A DNA stretch of 64,000 nt from Bacteroidales bacterium (GCA_017427385.1 JAFRSW010000021.1:1-64000), one strand, 5' to 3'. Positions 45,870 through 54,765 are shown, numbered from the stretch's first letter. A program made the numbers and translations. Notes: generated from the letters alone by a model not told the origin.

Positions 45870-46709
45870 ATGTTCAAGATTCTTGAAAAGAAGATGCTGA
45901 ACCCGACCATCTGCAAGATGGTGGTGGAAGCTCCGCGCATCGCCAAGGCCGCCCTTCCCGGGCAGTTCCTCATCGTGCGCGCAGACGAGCCCGGGGAGCG
46001 TATCCCCCTTACTATCAGTGACTACGACCGTGAAAAGGGAACCGTGACCATAGTCATCCAGCCCATAGGCGCATCCACGCGCAGCATGGTGAACGACTTC
46101 GAGGCAGGGGACTCCTTCGCCGACGTGGCAGGCCCTCTTGGGAATCCTTCCGAATTCGTGAAGATGAGCCCCGAAGAGCTTGCGAAGCAGAAGGTGGTCT
46201 TCATCGCCGGCGGTCTCGGTACGGCACCCGTCTATCCCCAGGCCAAGTGGCTGCACGAGCATGGCGTGAGCGTGGATGTCATCATCGGCGCCCGCACCAA
46301 GGACCTTCTCATCTATGAAGAGGAGTTCAAGCCCGTGGTGGACAACCTCTATATGTGCACAGACGATGGCTCCTACGGCTTCAAGGGAGTGGGGACCGCC
46401 CGTCTCGAGGCTCTGGTAGCCGAGGGGAAGACTTACACCCAGGCGGTTGCCATCGGCCCCATGATCATGATGAAGTTCTCGGTTCTCACCTGCAAGAAGC
46501 TGAACATTCCCATCTGGGTCAGCATGAACACCCTGATGGTGGACGGAACCGGCATGTGCGGCGCCTGCCGCCTTTCGGTCGGCGGAGTGACCAAGTTCGC
46601 ATGCGTGGACGGTCCCGAGTTCGACGGTTATCTTGTTGATTTTGACGAAGCTATGAGGCGTTCAGCCCAGTATAAGGCCGAGGAGGGCCTGGCAAATGGC
46701 AGCAAATAG
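45870..46709 (+). CDS. nfnA: NfnA: FAD- and NAD-binding subunit of the bifurcating transhydrogenase
   Basis: 279 residues. N-terminal FAD domain (PGQFLIVRADEPGERIPLTISDYD), NAD domain (VVFIAGGLGTAPVYPQAKWL) and a 2Fe-2S site with four Cys in DGTGMCGACRLSVGGVTKFACVDGPEFDG. It is the small subunit of NADH-dependent ferredoxin:NADP oxidoreductase, also named sulfide dehydrogenase beta or ferredoxin-NADP reductase alpha. Overlaps nfnB by 14 bp. Confidence 0.93.
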   Translation: MFKILEKKMLNPTICKMVVEAPRIAKAALPGQFLIVRADEPGERIPLTISDYDREKGTVTIVIQPIGASTRSMVNDFEAGDSFADVAGPLGNPSEFVKMSPEELAKQKVVFIAGGLGTAPVYPQAKWLHEHGVSVDVIIGARTKDLLIYEEEFKPVVDNLYMCTDDGSYGFKGVGTARLEALVAEGKTYTQAVAIGPMIMMKFSVLTCKKLNIPIWVSMNTLMVDGTGMCGACRLSVGGVTKFACVDGPEFDGYLVDFDEAMRRSAQYKAEEGLANGSK

Positions 46710-48084
46710 AATCCCCCGTGTTCCTGTGCGTGAGCAGGATCCCAAAGTGCGTGCGCACAACTTCGAAGAGGTGTGCTACGGCTACAATAAAGAAGAGGCT
46801 ATGCTGGAGGCATCCCGCTGCCTGCATTGCAAGAACCCCCGCTGCGTGGCATCCTGCCCCGTGGGCGTGAAGATTCCAGATTTCATCGAGCTGGTCGCTG
46901 CCGGAGATTTCGCCGGTGCCGCCGCAAAGATCGCGGAAGATTCATCGCTTCCTGCAGTTTGCGGACGTGTCTGCCCTCAGGAGACCCAGTGCGAAGGAAG
47001 CTGCGTGCTCGGCGTCAAGTTCGAGCCCGTTTCCATCGGCAAGCTGGAGAGGTTCGTTGCTGACTGGACATTCGCCCAGGGCGAGAAGGCCGTCGAGGCT
47101 CCCAAGTGCGGCGGCAAGAAGGTCGCCATCATCGGCTCGGGCCCTGCAGGTCTCGCTTGCGCGTACGACCTTGCCAAGATGGGTTATGATGTGACCATCT
47201 TCGAGGCCCTGCATAAGGCTGGCGGCGTGCTCGAGTATGGTATTCCCGAGTTCCGTCTCCCGAAGGAGAAAGTGCTGAAGCGCGAGCTCCAGGACGTGAT
47301 CGCCGCCGGTGTGAAGATCGAAACCGACGTCATCATCGGCCGCACCGTCACCATCGACACCCTGATGGACCAGGAAGGCTTCGAGGCCGTGTTCGTGGGC
47401 ACCGGAGCGGGACTTCCCAAGTTCATGGGCATCCCCGGCGAGAACTTCAACGGAGTCTTCTCCGCCAACGAGTTCCTCACCCGCAATAACCTGATGAAGG
47501 CTTTCCGCGACGACTACCGCACTCCTATCCACGCCGGCCAGAAGGTCTGCGTCGTGGGTGGTGGCAACGTTGCGATGGATGCCGCCCGCACGGCCCTGCG
47601 CCTCGGTGCGGAGACCACCATCGTCTATCGCCGTACGGAGGTCGAGCTTCCCGCCCGTAAGGAGGAAGTTCATCACGCCAAAGAGGAAGGAATCGACTTC
47701 CAGATGCTCACCAATCCCGTGGAGATCATGGGAGATGAGAAAGGCTGGGTGCGCGCCCTCAAGTGCGTTCGCATGGAGCTTGGCGAGCCCGATGAAAGCG
47801 GCCGCCGCAGCCCTGTGGTCATCCCCGGCTCCGAGTTCGAGATTCCTACCGAGACCGTGATCATGGCTCTGGGTACCTCTCCCAACCCGCTGATCGCCCG
47901 CACCACTCCCGGTGTGGAGAGCAACAAGCGTGGATGCCTGGTGGCCGATGAGGCCGGCGCAACCACCCGTCCCGGCGTCTTCGCCGGCGGTGATGCCGTC
48001 ACCGGTGCCGCCACGGTCATTTTGGCGATGGGAGCCGGCCGCAAAGCCGCCGCCGCCATCGACGAGTACCTGAAGAACAAGTAG
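46696..48084 (+). CDS. nfnB: NfnB: FAD/iron-sulfur subunit of the bifurcating transhydrogenase
   Basis: 462 residues. N-terminal iron-sulfur region (CLHCKNPRCVASCPVGVKIPDF and CGRVCPQETQCEGSC), FAD fold IIGSGPAGLACAYDLAKMGYDVTIFEAL and NADPH fold VVGGGNVAMDAARTALRLGAETTIVYRR. The family includes glutamate synthase small subunits, often so annotated, but the adjacent nfnA and the absence of a gltB point to NfnB. The enzyme couples NADH and reduced ferredoxin to NADPH formation by electron bifurcation and complements Rnf. Followed 5 bp later by a lipoprotein gene. Confidence 0.93.
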   Translation: MAANRIPRVPVREQDPKVRAHNFEEVCYGYNKEEAMLEASRCLHCKNPRCVASCPVGVKIPDFIELVAAGDFAGAAAKIAEDSSLPAVCGRVCPQETQCEGSCVLGVKFEPVSIGKLERFVADWTFAQGEKAVEAPKCGGKKVAIIGSGPAGLACAYDLAKMGYDVTIFEALHKAGGVLEYGIPEFRLPKEKVLKRELQDVIAAGVKIETDVIIGRTVTIDTLMDQEGFEAVFVGTGAGLPKFMGIPGENFNGVFSANEFLTRNNLMKAFRDDYRTPIHAGQKVCVVGGGNVAMDAARTALRLGAETTIVYRRTEVELPARKEEVHHAKEEGIDFQMLTNPVEIMGDEKGWVRALKCVRMELGEPDESGRRSPVVIPGSEFEIPTETVIMALGTSPNPLIARTTPGVESNKRGCLVADEAGATTRPGVFAGGDAVTGAATVILAMGAGRKAAAAIDEYLKNK

Positions 48085-48089
48085 TTTTT

Positions 48090-48644
48090 ATGAAACTGCA
48101 GCTCATTCCAGCGGTCGCAGCAGCAATCCTGCTTGCGACCGCTTGCTCTGTTAAACAGGTCAGCCCTGTGGAGGCTGCCATAACGGAAAAGGTCGCCGAA
48201 CAGCTCGGGGACCTGGACAATATGTATTTCAGTTCTTTGGCTCTGGTGGATTCCACCACGTTTGGAGAAGAACTTGCCCGGCGCCGCAACACGCTGGAAA
48301 CCAGGCGTCAGCAGAACCTGAAACTGGCCCGGGACTACGAGGCCGCGGGCAAAATGAGGAACGAAGCCAAGAAGCGGGAAGATGCCGCGAATGATTTGAA
48401 GCACCTGGAAGGCCTGGCCGCCCTGGAGCAGCGTCTGGCGGAACATGATTCGCTGAATGTTGTGGAAGTGTATATCTACAAGTTCTCCGGCCGCGCCCGC
48501 AATTATAAGGGAACCGTCACCATCGACGACATGTACGTGTCCATCACCCCTGCGGTCGAAGTCGTTGCGATGGACTACAAGAAGGAAGGTGTCCTGAAGT
48601 CTACGGGCCACCTGATTCCCGGATACTCTGATTTATTTGAATAG
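48090..48644 (+). CDS. Small lipoprotein of unknown function
   Basis: 184 residues, lipobox LATAC with Cys19. Residues about 60-125 are helical and highly charged (EELARRRNTLETRRQQNLKLARDYEAAGKMRNEAKKREDAANDLKHLEG), with coiled-coil potential. The C-terminal part is a small beta-region (VVEVYIYKFSGRARNYKGTVTIDDMYVSITP). It resembles unnamed Bacteroidales lipoproteins; no function can be assigned. Probably read through from nfnB. Confidence 0.72.
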   Translation: MKLQLIPAVAAAILLATACSVKQVSPVEAAITEKVAEQLGDLDNMYFSSLALVDSTTFGEELARRRNTLETRRQQNLKLARDYEAAGKMRNEAKKREDAANDLKHLEGLAALEQRLAEHDSLNVVEVYIYKFSGRARNYKGTVTIDDMYVSITPAVEVVAMDYKKEGVLKSTGHLIPGYSDLFE

Positions 48645-48649
48645 CTTGG

Positions 48650-48761
48650 TGGGGAAGGTGGAATTTTATGGCCGTGACCTTCCCCACGATTATGGCCTTG
48701 CAGGGCCCTGGGATGCAATATTGCTGGGGAAGGTCTGCCATCTAAAAAGCCACCTTCCCCA
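48650..48761. repeat. GGGGAAGGT hairpin repeats, locus 1
   Basis: TGGGGAAGGT at 48650-48659 and 48725-48734 each faces ACCTTCCCCA at 48677-48686 and 48752-48761, giving two hairpins with 17-base loops. The same 10-mer arms recur at 61383-61467. Confidence 0.88.
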
Positions 48762-48815
48762 ATCATCAGTAATGACGGCCGTCCGTCCACTTTTGTTAAT
48801 CATTATAAATAAGGA

Positions 48816-48846
48816 TTGCTAAAGCAGACCGGTTTGGCTAAATTTG
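48816..48846 (+). promoter_or_regulatory. Orphan promoter-like sequence
   Basis: TTG (48816-48818), 20 bp, TAAATTTG (48839-48846). It points at the RidA-like remnant; no intact gene lies behind it. Confidence 0.5.
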
Positions 48847-48873
48847 TGACGTGGACAGCTACAAAATAATCAG

Positions 48874-48957
48874 ACCCGCTTCCCGGACACGCCACGCATC
48901 ATCCTGGAGGCGCGCGTCTGCCGCCCCGGCTGGCTCATAGAAATGGAATGCGAGGCT
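48874..48957 (+). pseudogene. 3' fragment of a RidA/YjgF-like gene
   Basis: The frame beginning at 48874 reads TRFPDTPRIILEARVCRPG, then WLIEMECEAS. This resembles the C-terminal strand pair of Rid-family proteins as I remember them, including the VCRPGWLIEMEC pattern. The upstream two thirds of such a gene are missing, and the preceding bases do not continue the homology. It lies in sense behind a promoter-like sequence and its end runs into the converging beta-helix gene. Only about 28 residues support the call, so it is tentative. Confidence 0.4.
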
Positions 48958-50344
48958 AGCGGTTGTCTATCAGCTGTACGGTAGCTTCGGGGACACCGAG
49001 AACCTTCACCGGGCGGCCGGCGGTGCACACCACACGCGAAAGATCATCCGCCTCCACGCCGACCATCCTCACCACGGTAGTATCATACACCATCCCCTCC
49101 GTATCCAGCGCATGCAGCATGCGGATCTCGCTGCTGCCGATGCGCGAATCCTTTAGGATGATGCTGTCCACCGGGGTGCGGCTCTGAATCAAAGCAGGTA
49201 TCTCGTTAAGCACCTGCACCCTCTCGAACACGATGTTGCTCTGCACGGGGATCTCCGCGTAGGGGTAGAAACTGCGGGAGTACTGGTCGTGGTCGAAGTG
49301 CAGGCAGAGGGCCACCTTGCGCTTCTTCTCCAGCCGGATGTCCCGGAAGACCACGTTGCGCACGCCGCAACTATGGCAGACGCCCCGGTCCTGGCTCATA
49401 GTCCAGGTGATGCCGTCCGGGTAGGTAACGGTTCCAGAAAGGTGCTCCGGGCGGCAGGTGGAAACGTAGTTCACCTTCACCTTGGGGCCGTTGGAACGAT
49501 AGATGCGCCCGCCGCAGACCACGGCATCTCCCGAAGACTGGATGTCCATGCCGGGTTCCCAATCGCGCCAGCCGCCAGCAAGGATGCGGGCGAAGAAGCC
49601 GGTGGTACCGTTGGCAGGATCGTCCAGGTCGGTGCAGTCCTCGATGAGGCCGTTCTCTATCCAGCCGAGTTCGGGATTGGAGGTAGTATAGTCGTGCGCA
49701 TTGAGGGCGATGGGATCGTCGTAGGTGCGGAACACGCCGTGCCTCACCACAAAATTGCGCCCCGGTCCGAAATGCACCGCATCCTTCATGCCCTCGATGT
49801 GCACGTTCTCCACCACCGCGTTCTCGAAGGTGCAGATCTGGATGGCGAAGTCGTTCGGGGGCAGGTCGAGGAAGGTGTAGCCATCCAGCACCAGGTTCCG
49901 CACGTAGAAGAAGCCGGTGTGGCAGCACATGCCCACAATGGTGGGGATGTCCACGGGGCGGCCTCTGCCGGCGTCGATGCCGTTGGCCTTGAGCTGCAGG
50001 CCCTTGATGCGGATGTTGTCGTTGAATTCGCGGGTGAGGGCGCCACGGTTCAGCAGCACGAAGCGCGCGGCGGTGCCTTCTGCGTCTTCAGCGCGGCTTA
50101 GGATGGCGCCGGGCGCGAATTTCAGGTCGGTGCCGGAATCCAGGAAGATGGTGCGGCAGAGCCTGTACTCGCCCGGTTTGCGTACGCGGATGCGCCCGCC
50201 GCCGTCCAGACAGCGCTGGAAGGCCTCGGAATTGGCCTCAGGGGTGTTCTCGGGCAGGAAGCCGAAGGTGTCGGCGTATTTGGTGTGCGTGCATGCGGCG
50301 AGGGTGCATGTGAGCGCGACTGAAAGGATGTGCTTGATTCTCAT
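48956..50344 (-). CDS. Right-handed beta-helix lipoprotein, polygalacturonase-like
   Basis: 462 residues from the ATG at 50344, which gives MRIKHILSVALTCTLAAC with lipid Cys18 and is placed just behind a -7 box. The rest has the pattern of parallel beta-helix proteins of the GH28/pectate-lyase type: FQRCLDGGGRIRVRKPGEYRLCRTIFLDSGTDLKFAPGAIL, then many short repeats (NLVLDGYTF, VENVHIEGMKDAVHF, IENGLIEDCTDL). A cell-attached polysaccharide-acting enzyme or binding protein is inferred. The classical GH28 acid motifs are not clearly visible, so activity is uncertain. Confidence 0.75.
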   Translation of the reverse strand: MRIKHILSVALTCTLAACTHTKYADTFGFLPENTPEANSEAFQRCLDGGGRIRVRKPGEYRLCRTIFLDSGTDLKFAPGAILSRAEDAEGTAARFVLLNRGALTREFNDNIRIKGLQLKANGIDAGRGRPVDIPTIVGMCCHTGFFYVRNLVLDGYTFLDLPPNDFAIQICTFENAVVENVHIEGMKDAVHFGPGRNFVVRHGVFRTYDDPIALNAHDYTTSNPELGWIENGLIEDCTDLDDPANGTTGFFARILAGGWRDWEPGMDIQSSGDAVVCGGRIYRSNGPKVKVNYVSTCRPEHLSGTVTYPDGITWTMSQDRGVCHSCGVRNVVFRDIRLEKKRKVALCLHFDHDQYSRSFYPYAEIPVQSNIVFERVQVLNEIPALIQSRTPVDSIILKDSRIGSSEIRMLHALDTEGMVYDTTVVRMVGVEADDLSRVVCTAGRPVKVLGVPEATVQLIDNR

Positions 50345-50349
50345 ATTTA

Positions 50350-50357
50350 CAAAGATA
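50350..50357 (-). promoter_or_regulatory. -7 box of the beta-helix gene, adjacent to the start codon
   Basis: TATCTTTG on the minus strand ends 5 bases before the ATG at 50344, so the transcript is predicted to begin at the start codon. Confidence 0.6.
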
Positions 50358-50374
50358 GTAAGGATTTTTTTTAC

Positions 50375-50382
50375 TAAATTTG
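50375..50382 (+). promoter_or_regulatory. -7 box of pgk
   Basis: TAAATTTG matches TAnnTTTG; predicted leader about 25 nt. Divergent from the beta-helix promoter, with the two -7 boxes only 17 bp apart. Confidence 0.6.
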
Positions 50383-50412
50383 CGCTCGGAAAAAACGACA
50401 CATCAAAATATT

Positions 50413-51663
50413 ATGCAACACATTGATTCTTACGATTTCACCGGCAAAAAAGCTATTGTCCGCGTTGATTTCAATGTACCCCTTAACGAAAACTTCGAAA
50501 TTACCGACGACACCCGCATCCGCAGGGCTATCCCTACGCTGAAGAAGGTGCTCGCAGGCGGTGGCTCCCTCATCATCATGAGCCACCTCGGCCGTCCCAA
50601 GAAGGTCGATCCCAAATTCTCCCTCAAGCACATCGTCGCCCATGTGAGCGAGTGCCTCGGAGTGCCCGTGCAGTTCGCCCCCGACTGCCAGACCGCTGAC
50701 GCACAGGCTGCTGCCCTGAAGCCGGGCGAGGCCCTGCTTCTCGAAAACCTCCGCTTCTACGCCGAGGAGGAAGGCAAGCCCCGCGGACTCGCAGAGGATG
50801 CCACCGACGAGGAGAAGGCTGAGGCCAAGAAGGCCGTGAAGGCCTCCCAGAAGGAGTTCACCAAGAAGCTCGCTTCCTACGCTGACTGCTACATCAACGA
50901 TGCATTCGGCACCGCACACCGTGCACACGCCTCCACCGCCCTTATCGCCGCATACTTCCCGAACGACAAGATGTTCGGCTACCTGATGGAAGGCGAGATC
51001 AAGGCCATCGACAACGTGCTCAAGAACGCCAAGCGCCCCTTCACCGCAATCATCGGCGGTTCTAAAGTTTCTTCCAAGCTCGCAGTGCTGGAGAACCTTC
51101 TTCCGAAGGTGGACAACCTGATCATCGGCGGCGGCATGGGTTACACCTTCATCAAGGCCATGGGCGGAACCATCGGCAACTCCCTGCACGAAGACGAGCT
51201 CATCCCTCAGGCGCAGGACATCATGGCCCGCGCCAAGGAACTCGGCGTGAACCTTTCCGTTTCCGTTGAGACCGTAGTCGCCCAGGAATTCAGCAACGAC
51301 GCAGCCCACAAGACCGTTCCTTCCATGGAGATTCCTGAAGGATGGGAAGGCATGGATGCCGGTGCCGCTTCGCTGAAGAAGTGGAAAGATATCATCCTCG
51401 GTTCCAAGACCATCCTCTGGAATGGCCCCGTGGGCGTGTTCGAGATGGAGACCTTTGCGAAGGGAACCCTGCAGATTGCCGAGTATCTTGCCGAGGCGAC
51501 CGCAAACGGCGCTTACACCCTGGTCGGCGGCGGCGATTCCGTTGCTGCAGTTACCCAGATGGGCTATGCCGATAAGGTTAGCTATGTCTCCACCGGTGGC
51601 GGCGCAATGCTCGAAGCCATCGAAGGCAAGGACCTCCCCGGCATCGCCGCGGTTCGCGACTAA
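50413..51663 (+). CDS. pgk: Phosphoglycerate kinase
   Basis: 416 residues from the ATG at 50413 ([42 protein letters not shown]), which lies behind the promoter; an earlier in-frame start would sit in the -7 box. Makes ATP and 3-phosphoglycerate from 1,3-bisphosphoglycerate. Substrate-binding [17 protein letters not shown] and [13 protein letters not shown] and the nucleotide-binding region [12 protein letters not shown] are intact. Monocistronic, with a terminator 6 bp behind. Confidence 0.98.
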   Translation: MQHIDSYDFTGKKAIVRVDFNVPLNENFEITDDTRIRRAIPTLKKVLAGGGSLIIMSHLGRPKKVDPKFSLKHIVAHVSECLGVPVQFAPDCQTADAQAAALKPGEALLLENLRFYAEEEGKPRGLAEDATDEEKAEAKKAVKASQKEFTKKLASYADCYINDAFGTAHRAHASTALIAAYFPNDKMFGYLMEGEIKAIDNVLKNAKRPFTAIIGGSKVSSKLAVLENLLPKVDNLIIGGGMGYTFIKAMGGTIGNSLHEDELIPQAQDIMARAKELGVNLSVSVETVVAQEFSNDAAHKTVPSMEIPEGWEGMDAGAASLKKWKDIILGSKTILWNGPVGVFEMETFAKGTLQIAEYLAEATANGAYTLVGGGDSVAAVTQMGYADKVSYVSTGGGAMLEAIEGKDLPGIAAVRD

Positions 51664-51668
51664 GATTA

Positions 51669-51697
51669 AAAAAACCTCCCGAAAAGGAGGTTTTTTT
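51669..51697. terminator. Terminator between pgk and the MORN-repeat gene
   Basis: AAAAAACCTCC and GGAGGTTTTTT pair around CGAAAA, with a T run; it can also serve the minus-strand gene ending at 51699. Confidence 0.9.
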
Positions 51698-51698
51698 A

Positions 51699-52928
51699 TT
51701 AGCGGCAGCTGATTTCCAGCCGGCTTTCTATTGTGTAGTCGTAATCCTCGTCGTAGATGGTGGCGACGCCATCCTTGGATACCATATACTTTTTGCTTTC
51801 GCCCCGGCGGATGGTGTCGGTTATCTCCGTGGATCCCGGGTTGAATTCCGGCCGGACCTTGTAGCTGACGCTGTCCGGGCCCGCCTCCAGTATCTCGATT
51901 CCTGCATCCTCCATGTCGAAGGAGGAATCCCTGCGGAGGGTGGCGGCGTTCTCGTAAAGGTTCATCCCCCGCTCGGGGAATAGCAGGAACCTGCCGGTAT
52001 AGTTGTAATCCATGCCCTGATGATGCTCGGTGACTAGCAGGACCGGGGTCTTTCCGTCGGACTTGATGCTATCCGTGTCAAGGCTGTCGTCTATCCAATC
52101 GCCCTCGAACTTCCGGCCGTTCGCGAAGGTGTAAATGCCGTGGCCGTTCTTGTTGCCGTAGTCGCTGAACTCGCCCTCGAACCTGGCCCCGTTGGCATAC
52201 TCCCAAACTCCGTGGCCGACAGTCCTTCCATCTTCGAACTCGCCTTCGAAACGGTCCTTGCCATCGGTGAATCTTCCGTCAAAGCTATCCCGGACGATCA
52301 CGCCGTGCCCTTGGCGCTTGCCTTCGCGGAAGGCGCCAGTGTAAATTTCGGATACGGTGCTGAGATGGACGCCGGTTTCGTCGCTCTGCCTGGCTGTGCC
52401 CTGGCCGTGTTCCTTGTCGTCCTGCCACTCGCCCTTGTAATCGTAGCTGTGGCTGGCACCCCCGCCGCTGCTAAACTTGTGGTAATGGCCTTTGCCACAA
52501 CGCTTTCCGTGCTGCCACAATCCATCGTATGAAGCATAGTAGCCGTTGAGTTTATAGTCCATATGGCCGCTTCCGTGCGGCAGGCCGGCCTCGTCGACAT
52601 CTCCATAATAGCTGTCGCCGTTCTCGAATTCTATCTCCTGCGGGTCCAGCATCTCCTCATCCTTGTGCTGCTCGAACAGCTCCTTGCACTTAGCATCTCC
52701 CAGGTCCATCCCTGTCTCCCACAAGTCGAGCGCCCCATTGACATCGGATTTGTAATCGGGGGTCCAATCTCCATCGTACAGCATCTTTCCCATGTAAGCG
52801 TAGGCGCCGGCTTCTCCTTTATCCGCCGCTTTCGAAAATGCAATCCAGGCCTCGGCCATATTGTATTCGTCGTAGTGGTATTTTCCCTGTTCAATAAGGG
52901 GAAGGGCGTTCAGTTCTTTTTTGGTCAT
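51699..52928 (-). CDS. MORN-repeat protein with Sel1/TPR-like N-terminus
   Basis: 409 residues. Residues about 10-95 resemble Sel1-like helical repeats (AWIAFSKAADKGEAGAYAYMGKMLYDGDWTPDYKSDVNGALDLWETGMDLGDAKC). Residues about 100-275 carry MORN repeats of the form YxGxWxxGxxxGxG, for example YKGEWQDDKEHGQG, YTGAFREGKRQGHG, FEGEFEDGRTVGHG and FEGEFSDYGNKNGHG. No signal peptide, so it is probably cytoplasmic. MORN proteins bind membranes or act as scaffolds; the role here is unknown. Confidence 0.85.
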   Translation of the reverse strand: MTKKELNALPLIEQGKYHYDEYNMAEAWIAFSKAADKGEAGAYAYMGKMLYDGDWTPDYKSDVNGALDLWETGMDLGDAKCKELFEQHKDEEMLDPQEIEFENGDSYYGDVDEAGLPHGSGHMDYKLNGYYASYDGLWQHGKRCGKGHYHKFSSGGGASHSYDYKGEWQDDKEHGQGTARQSDETGVHLSTVSEIYTGAFREGKRQGHGVIVRDSFDGRFTDGKDRFEGEFEDGRTVGHGVWEYANGARFEGEFSDYGNKNGHGIYTFANGRKFEGDWIDDSLDTDSIKSDGKTPVLLVTEHHQGMDYNYTGRFLLFPERGMNLYENAATLRRDSSFDMEDAGIEILEAGPDSVSYKVRPEFNPGSTEITDTIRRGESKKYMVSKDGVATIYDEDYDYTIESRLEISCR

Positions 52929-52985
52929 ATGCTTGAATGGTTGGTTGCTGATGATGGCGGTGATGGCGGTGGTGGCGGTGCGCTG

Positions 52986-53900
52986 CTAGCGGACGAGGCG
53001 GACGTAGATGCTGAGGGGGAGGGTTTTGCCGAAGGGGTCGGGGAGGGCCAGTTCGCCGCTTGATAAACCCTCCGCGACGGGCAACCCAAACGCCTCTCTG
53101 ACCAATGTTTCACCCAGGGCGGCGGAGTAGCCGTTGGAGTAGAGGTTCAGGACCATGAAGGAATCCTTCGGCTTCAGGATGTGGGCCACGCCCTTCAGCA
53201 GGCCGAAAAGACTCTCGTCCAGCTTCCACTTCTCCCCGTTCGGACCGTGCCCATATGCCGGAGGATCCAGGATGATGCCGTCGTAGAGGTTGCCGCGGCG
53301 CTCCTCGCGCTGCACGAACTTCATCGCATCCTCCACAATCCAGCGTATGCCGTCCATGCCACTGGCTTCCATGTTCCCGCGGGCCCAGGTGACCACCTGC
53401 TTGATGCTGTCGAGATGGGTGACATCCGCTCCAGCCGCCTTTGCCGCCAGTGATGCGCCGCCGGTGTATGCGAAGAGGTTGAGTACCTTCGGCGTATTAT
53501 CAGCCCCTGCTAAACGCCTGACCTGCGAGTAGATGAATTCCCAGTTCGGGGCCTGCTCGGGGAAGACTCCAACGTGCTTGAAGGCGGTGAGGCCTAGACG
53601 AAGGCGGAACTTGAGCCCGTCCTGCAGGCCGGGATAGGAGATGTACCACTGATCGTCTATCTTCTTACGGCGTTCCCAGGTGCCCCGGTCTTCGATGGCG
53701 CCGGATTTGGCAGCAGACCCGGCGAGCTTGAATGCGACTTGCGACAGACGCTTCCATTCGGCCTCGGTCAAGCTCTTGTCCCACAGAGCCTTGGGCTCGG
53801 GACGGGCCATCACCACAGAGCCGAAACGCTCCAGCTTCTCGCCGCAGCCGCTGTCCAGCAGCTCATAATCTTTCCATTGTTTATCCGGGAATTCTACCAT
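52986..53900 (-). CDS. Class I SAM-dependent RNA methyltransferase, RlmI-like
   Basis: 304 residues from the ATG at 53900 (MVEFPDKQWKDYELLDSGCGEKLERFG). The SAM-binding motif is VLNLFAYTGGASLAAKAAGADVTHLDSIKQVV, followed by IRWIVEDAMKF and the motif IV-like ILDPPAYGHG. These are features of the RlmI/RlmK group of 23S rRNA cytosine-5 or guanine methyltransferases. No PUA domain is visible at the N-terminus, so the target is uncertain. The gap to the MORN gene includes a short GGTGATGGC-rich simple sequence (52950-52980). Confidence 0.85.
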   Translation of the reverse strand: MVEFPDKQWKDYELLDSGCGEKLERFGSVVMARPEPKALWDKSLTEAEWKRLSQVAFKLAGSAAKSGAIEDRGTWERRKKIDDQWYISYPGLQDGLKFRLRLGLTAFKHVGVFPEQAPNWEFIYSQVRRLAGADNTPKVLNLFAYTGGASLAAKAAGADVTHLDSIKQVVTWARGNMEASGMDGIRWIVEDAMKFVQREERRGNLYDGIILDPPAYGHGPNGEKWKLDESLFGLLKGVAHILKPKDSFMVLNLYSNGYSAALGETLVREAFGLPVAEGLSSGELALPDPFGKTLPLSIYVRLVR

Positions 53901-53918
53901 AATCCAGCCATTTGTCAA

Positions 53919-53947
53919 CAAAGATAAGAAATTTAAGTTTAGGCAAA
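53919..53947 (-). promoter_or_regulatory. Promoter of the RlmI-like gene
   Basis: TTTG (53947-53944), 17 bp, TATCTTTG (53926-53919), minus strand. Predicted leader about 12 nt. Confidence 0.6.
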
Positions 53948-54085
53948 CCATAAGATTTTTGTTATGGTGGTGTTAAAACACGCAATCGTCAGCAGAAACA
54001 TATATTAAAGCAATTGTTTGCCACAATTATTTGGATTATTCGGCGCGAGACCCCAATTTGTGCCACCATTAAAGCGTTGTTAATT

Positions 54086-54763
54086 ATGGAGAAGGGTTAC
54101 TATCACGTCTATTCTTTCGGGGAGGACACCCCGAAACTTCTGACCAGCGAGCGCGAGTTCGTGGTTGCAATGAATCTGCTGGCATATTGCACTCTTGTAT
54201 TCGGATGCAAGGTTATGGCCTTTGTATTCATGAACTCACATTTTCACCTTGTTTTATACGGAACCGAAGAGGAATGCAGACAGTTCGGAATCCGACTCAT
54301 GAAGATGATACTTCACAGAATAAACAAGGCCCGGATCAAACCGTACGACTTCCATGAGGTTGCAATATCTGCCGACTCTATAGCGACCAAGGAGGATTTG
54401 ATGAGTATCATCGCATATGTTCTGCGTAATTCCATCGAGGCGGGATGATAGGAGAGCTTCCTGTCAGAACCAGGGTAGCGACGCTGGGGGTTCATTATGA
54501 TTATCCGGCTGGATGGACATTCACCCCCGATGGCCTCATTCTTCCCAAGCATTATGTCGACCATAATGCGGTTGAAGCGATATTTGGAGGGATTGGCCAA
54601 CAGGATGGCGGAAAAAAGTCATGGCCGCGGGTTTATGAAAATAGATATTGTGGACCGGATTGCATTAGCCAAAAAGCTGAAGGTGGCCAGAGGAACGGGT
54701 GTCAAGCAGTTGGCCAGAGTGTTGGATATAAAAGAATCTGTACTTGGCAGTATTATGTCGTAA
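54086..54763 (+). pseudogene. Broken REP-associated tyrosine transposase (transposase 17/Y1 family)
   Basis: Three consecutive frames together make one protein. Frame 1 (54086-54448) reads MEKGYYHVYSFGEDTPKLLTS and carries the HUH motif in FMNSHFHLVLYG, ending YVLRNSIEAG at a stop. Frame 2 (from 54445 to about 54590) continues with YDYPAGWTFTPDGLILPKHYVDHNAVEAIFG. Frame 3 (to 54763) gives RYLEGLANRMAEKSHGRGFMKIDIVDRIALAKKLKVARGTGVKQLARVL, a helix-turn-helix end seen in Bacteroidales members. Two frameshifts imply it is inactive unless they are sequencing errors. Repeat DNA begins 3 bp after its stop. Confidence 0.78.
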
Positions 54764-54765
54764 TC

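Larger units (their letters stand above)
48645..48955. other. Intergenic stretch with hairpin repeats, an orphan promoter and a gene remnant
   Basis: No intact gene. Holds two GGGGAAGGT hairpins (48650-48761), a promoter-like pair (48816-48846) and a piece resembling the end of a RidA-family gene (48874-48957). Confidence 0.65.

Noticed and set aside
46696..48084. Glutamate synthase small subunit
   Set aside because: Same protein family, but no large subunit is nearby and the overlapping upstream gene is an NfnA with a 2Fe-2S site, so NfnB is the better call.
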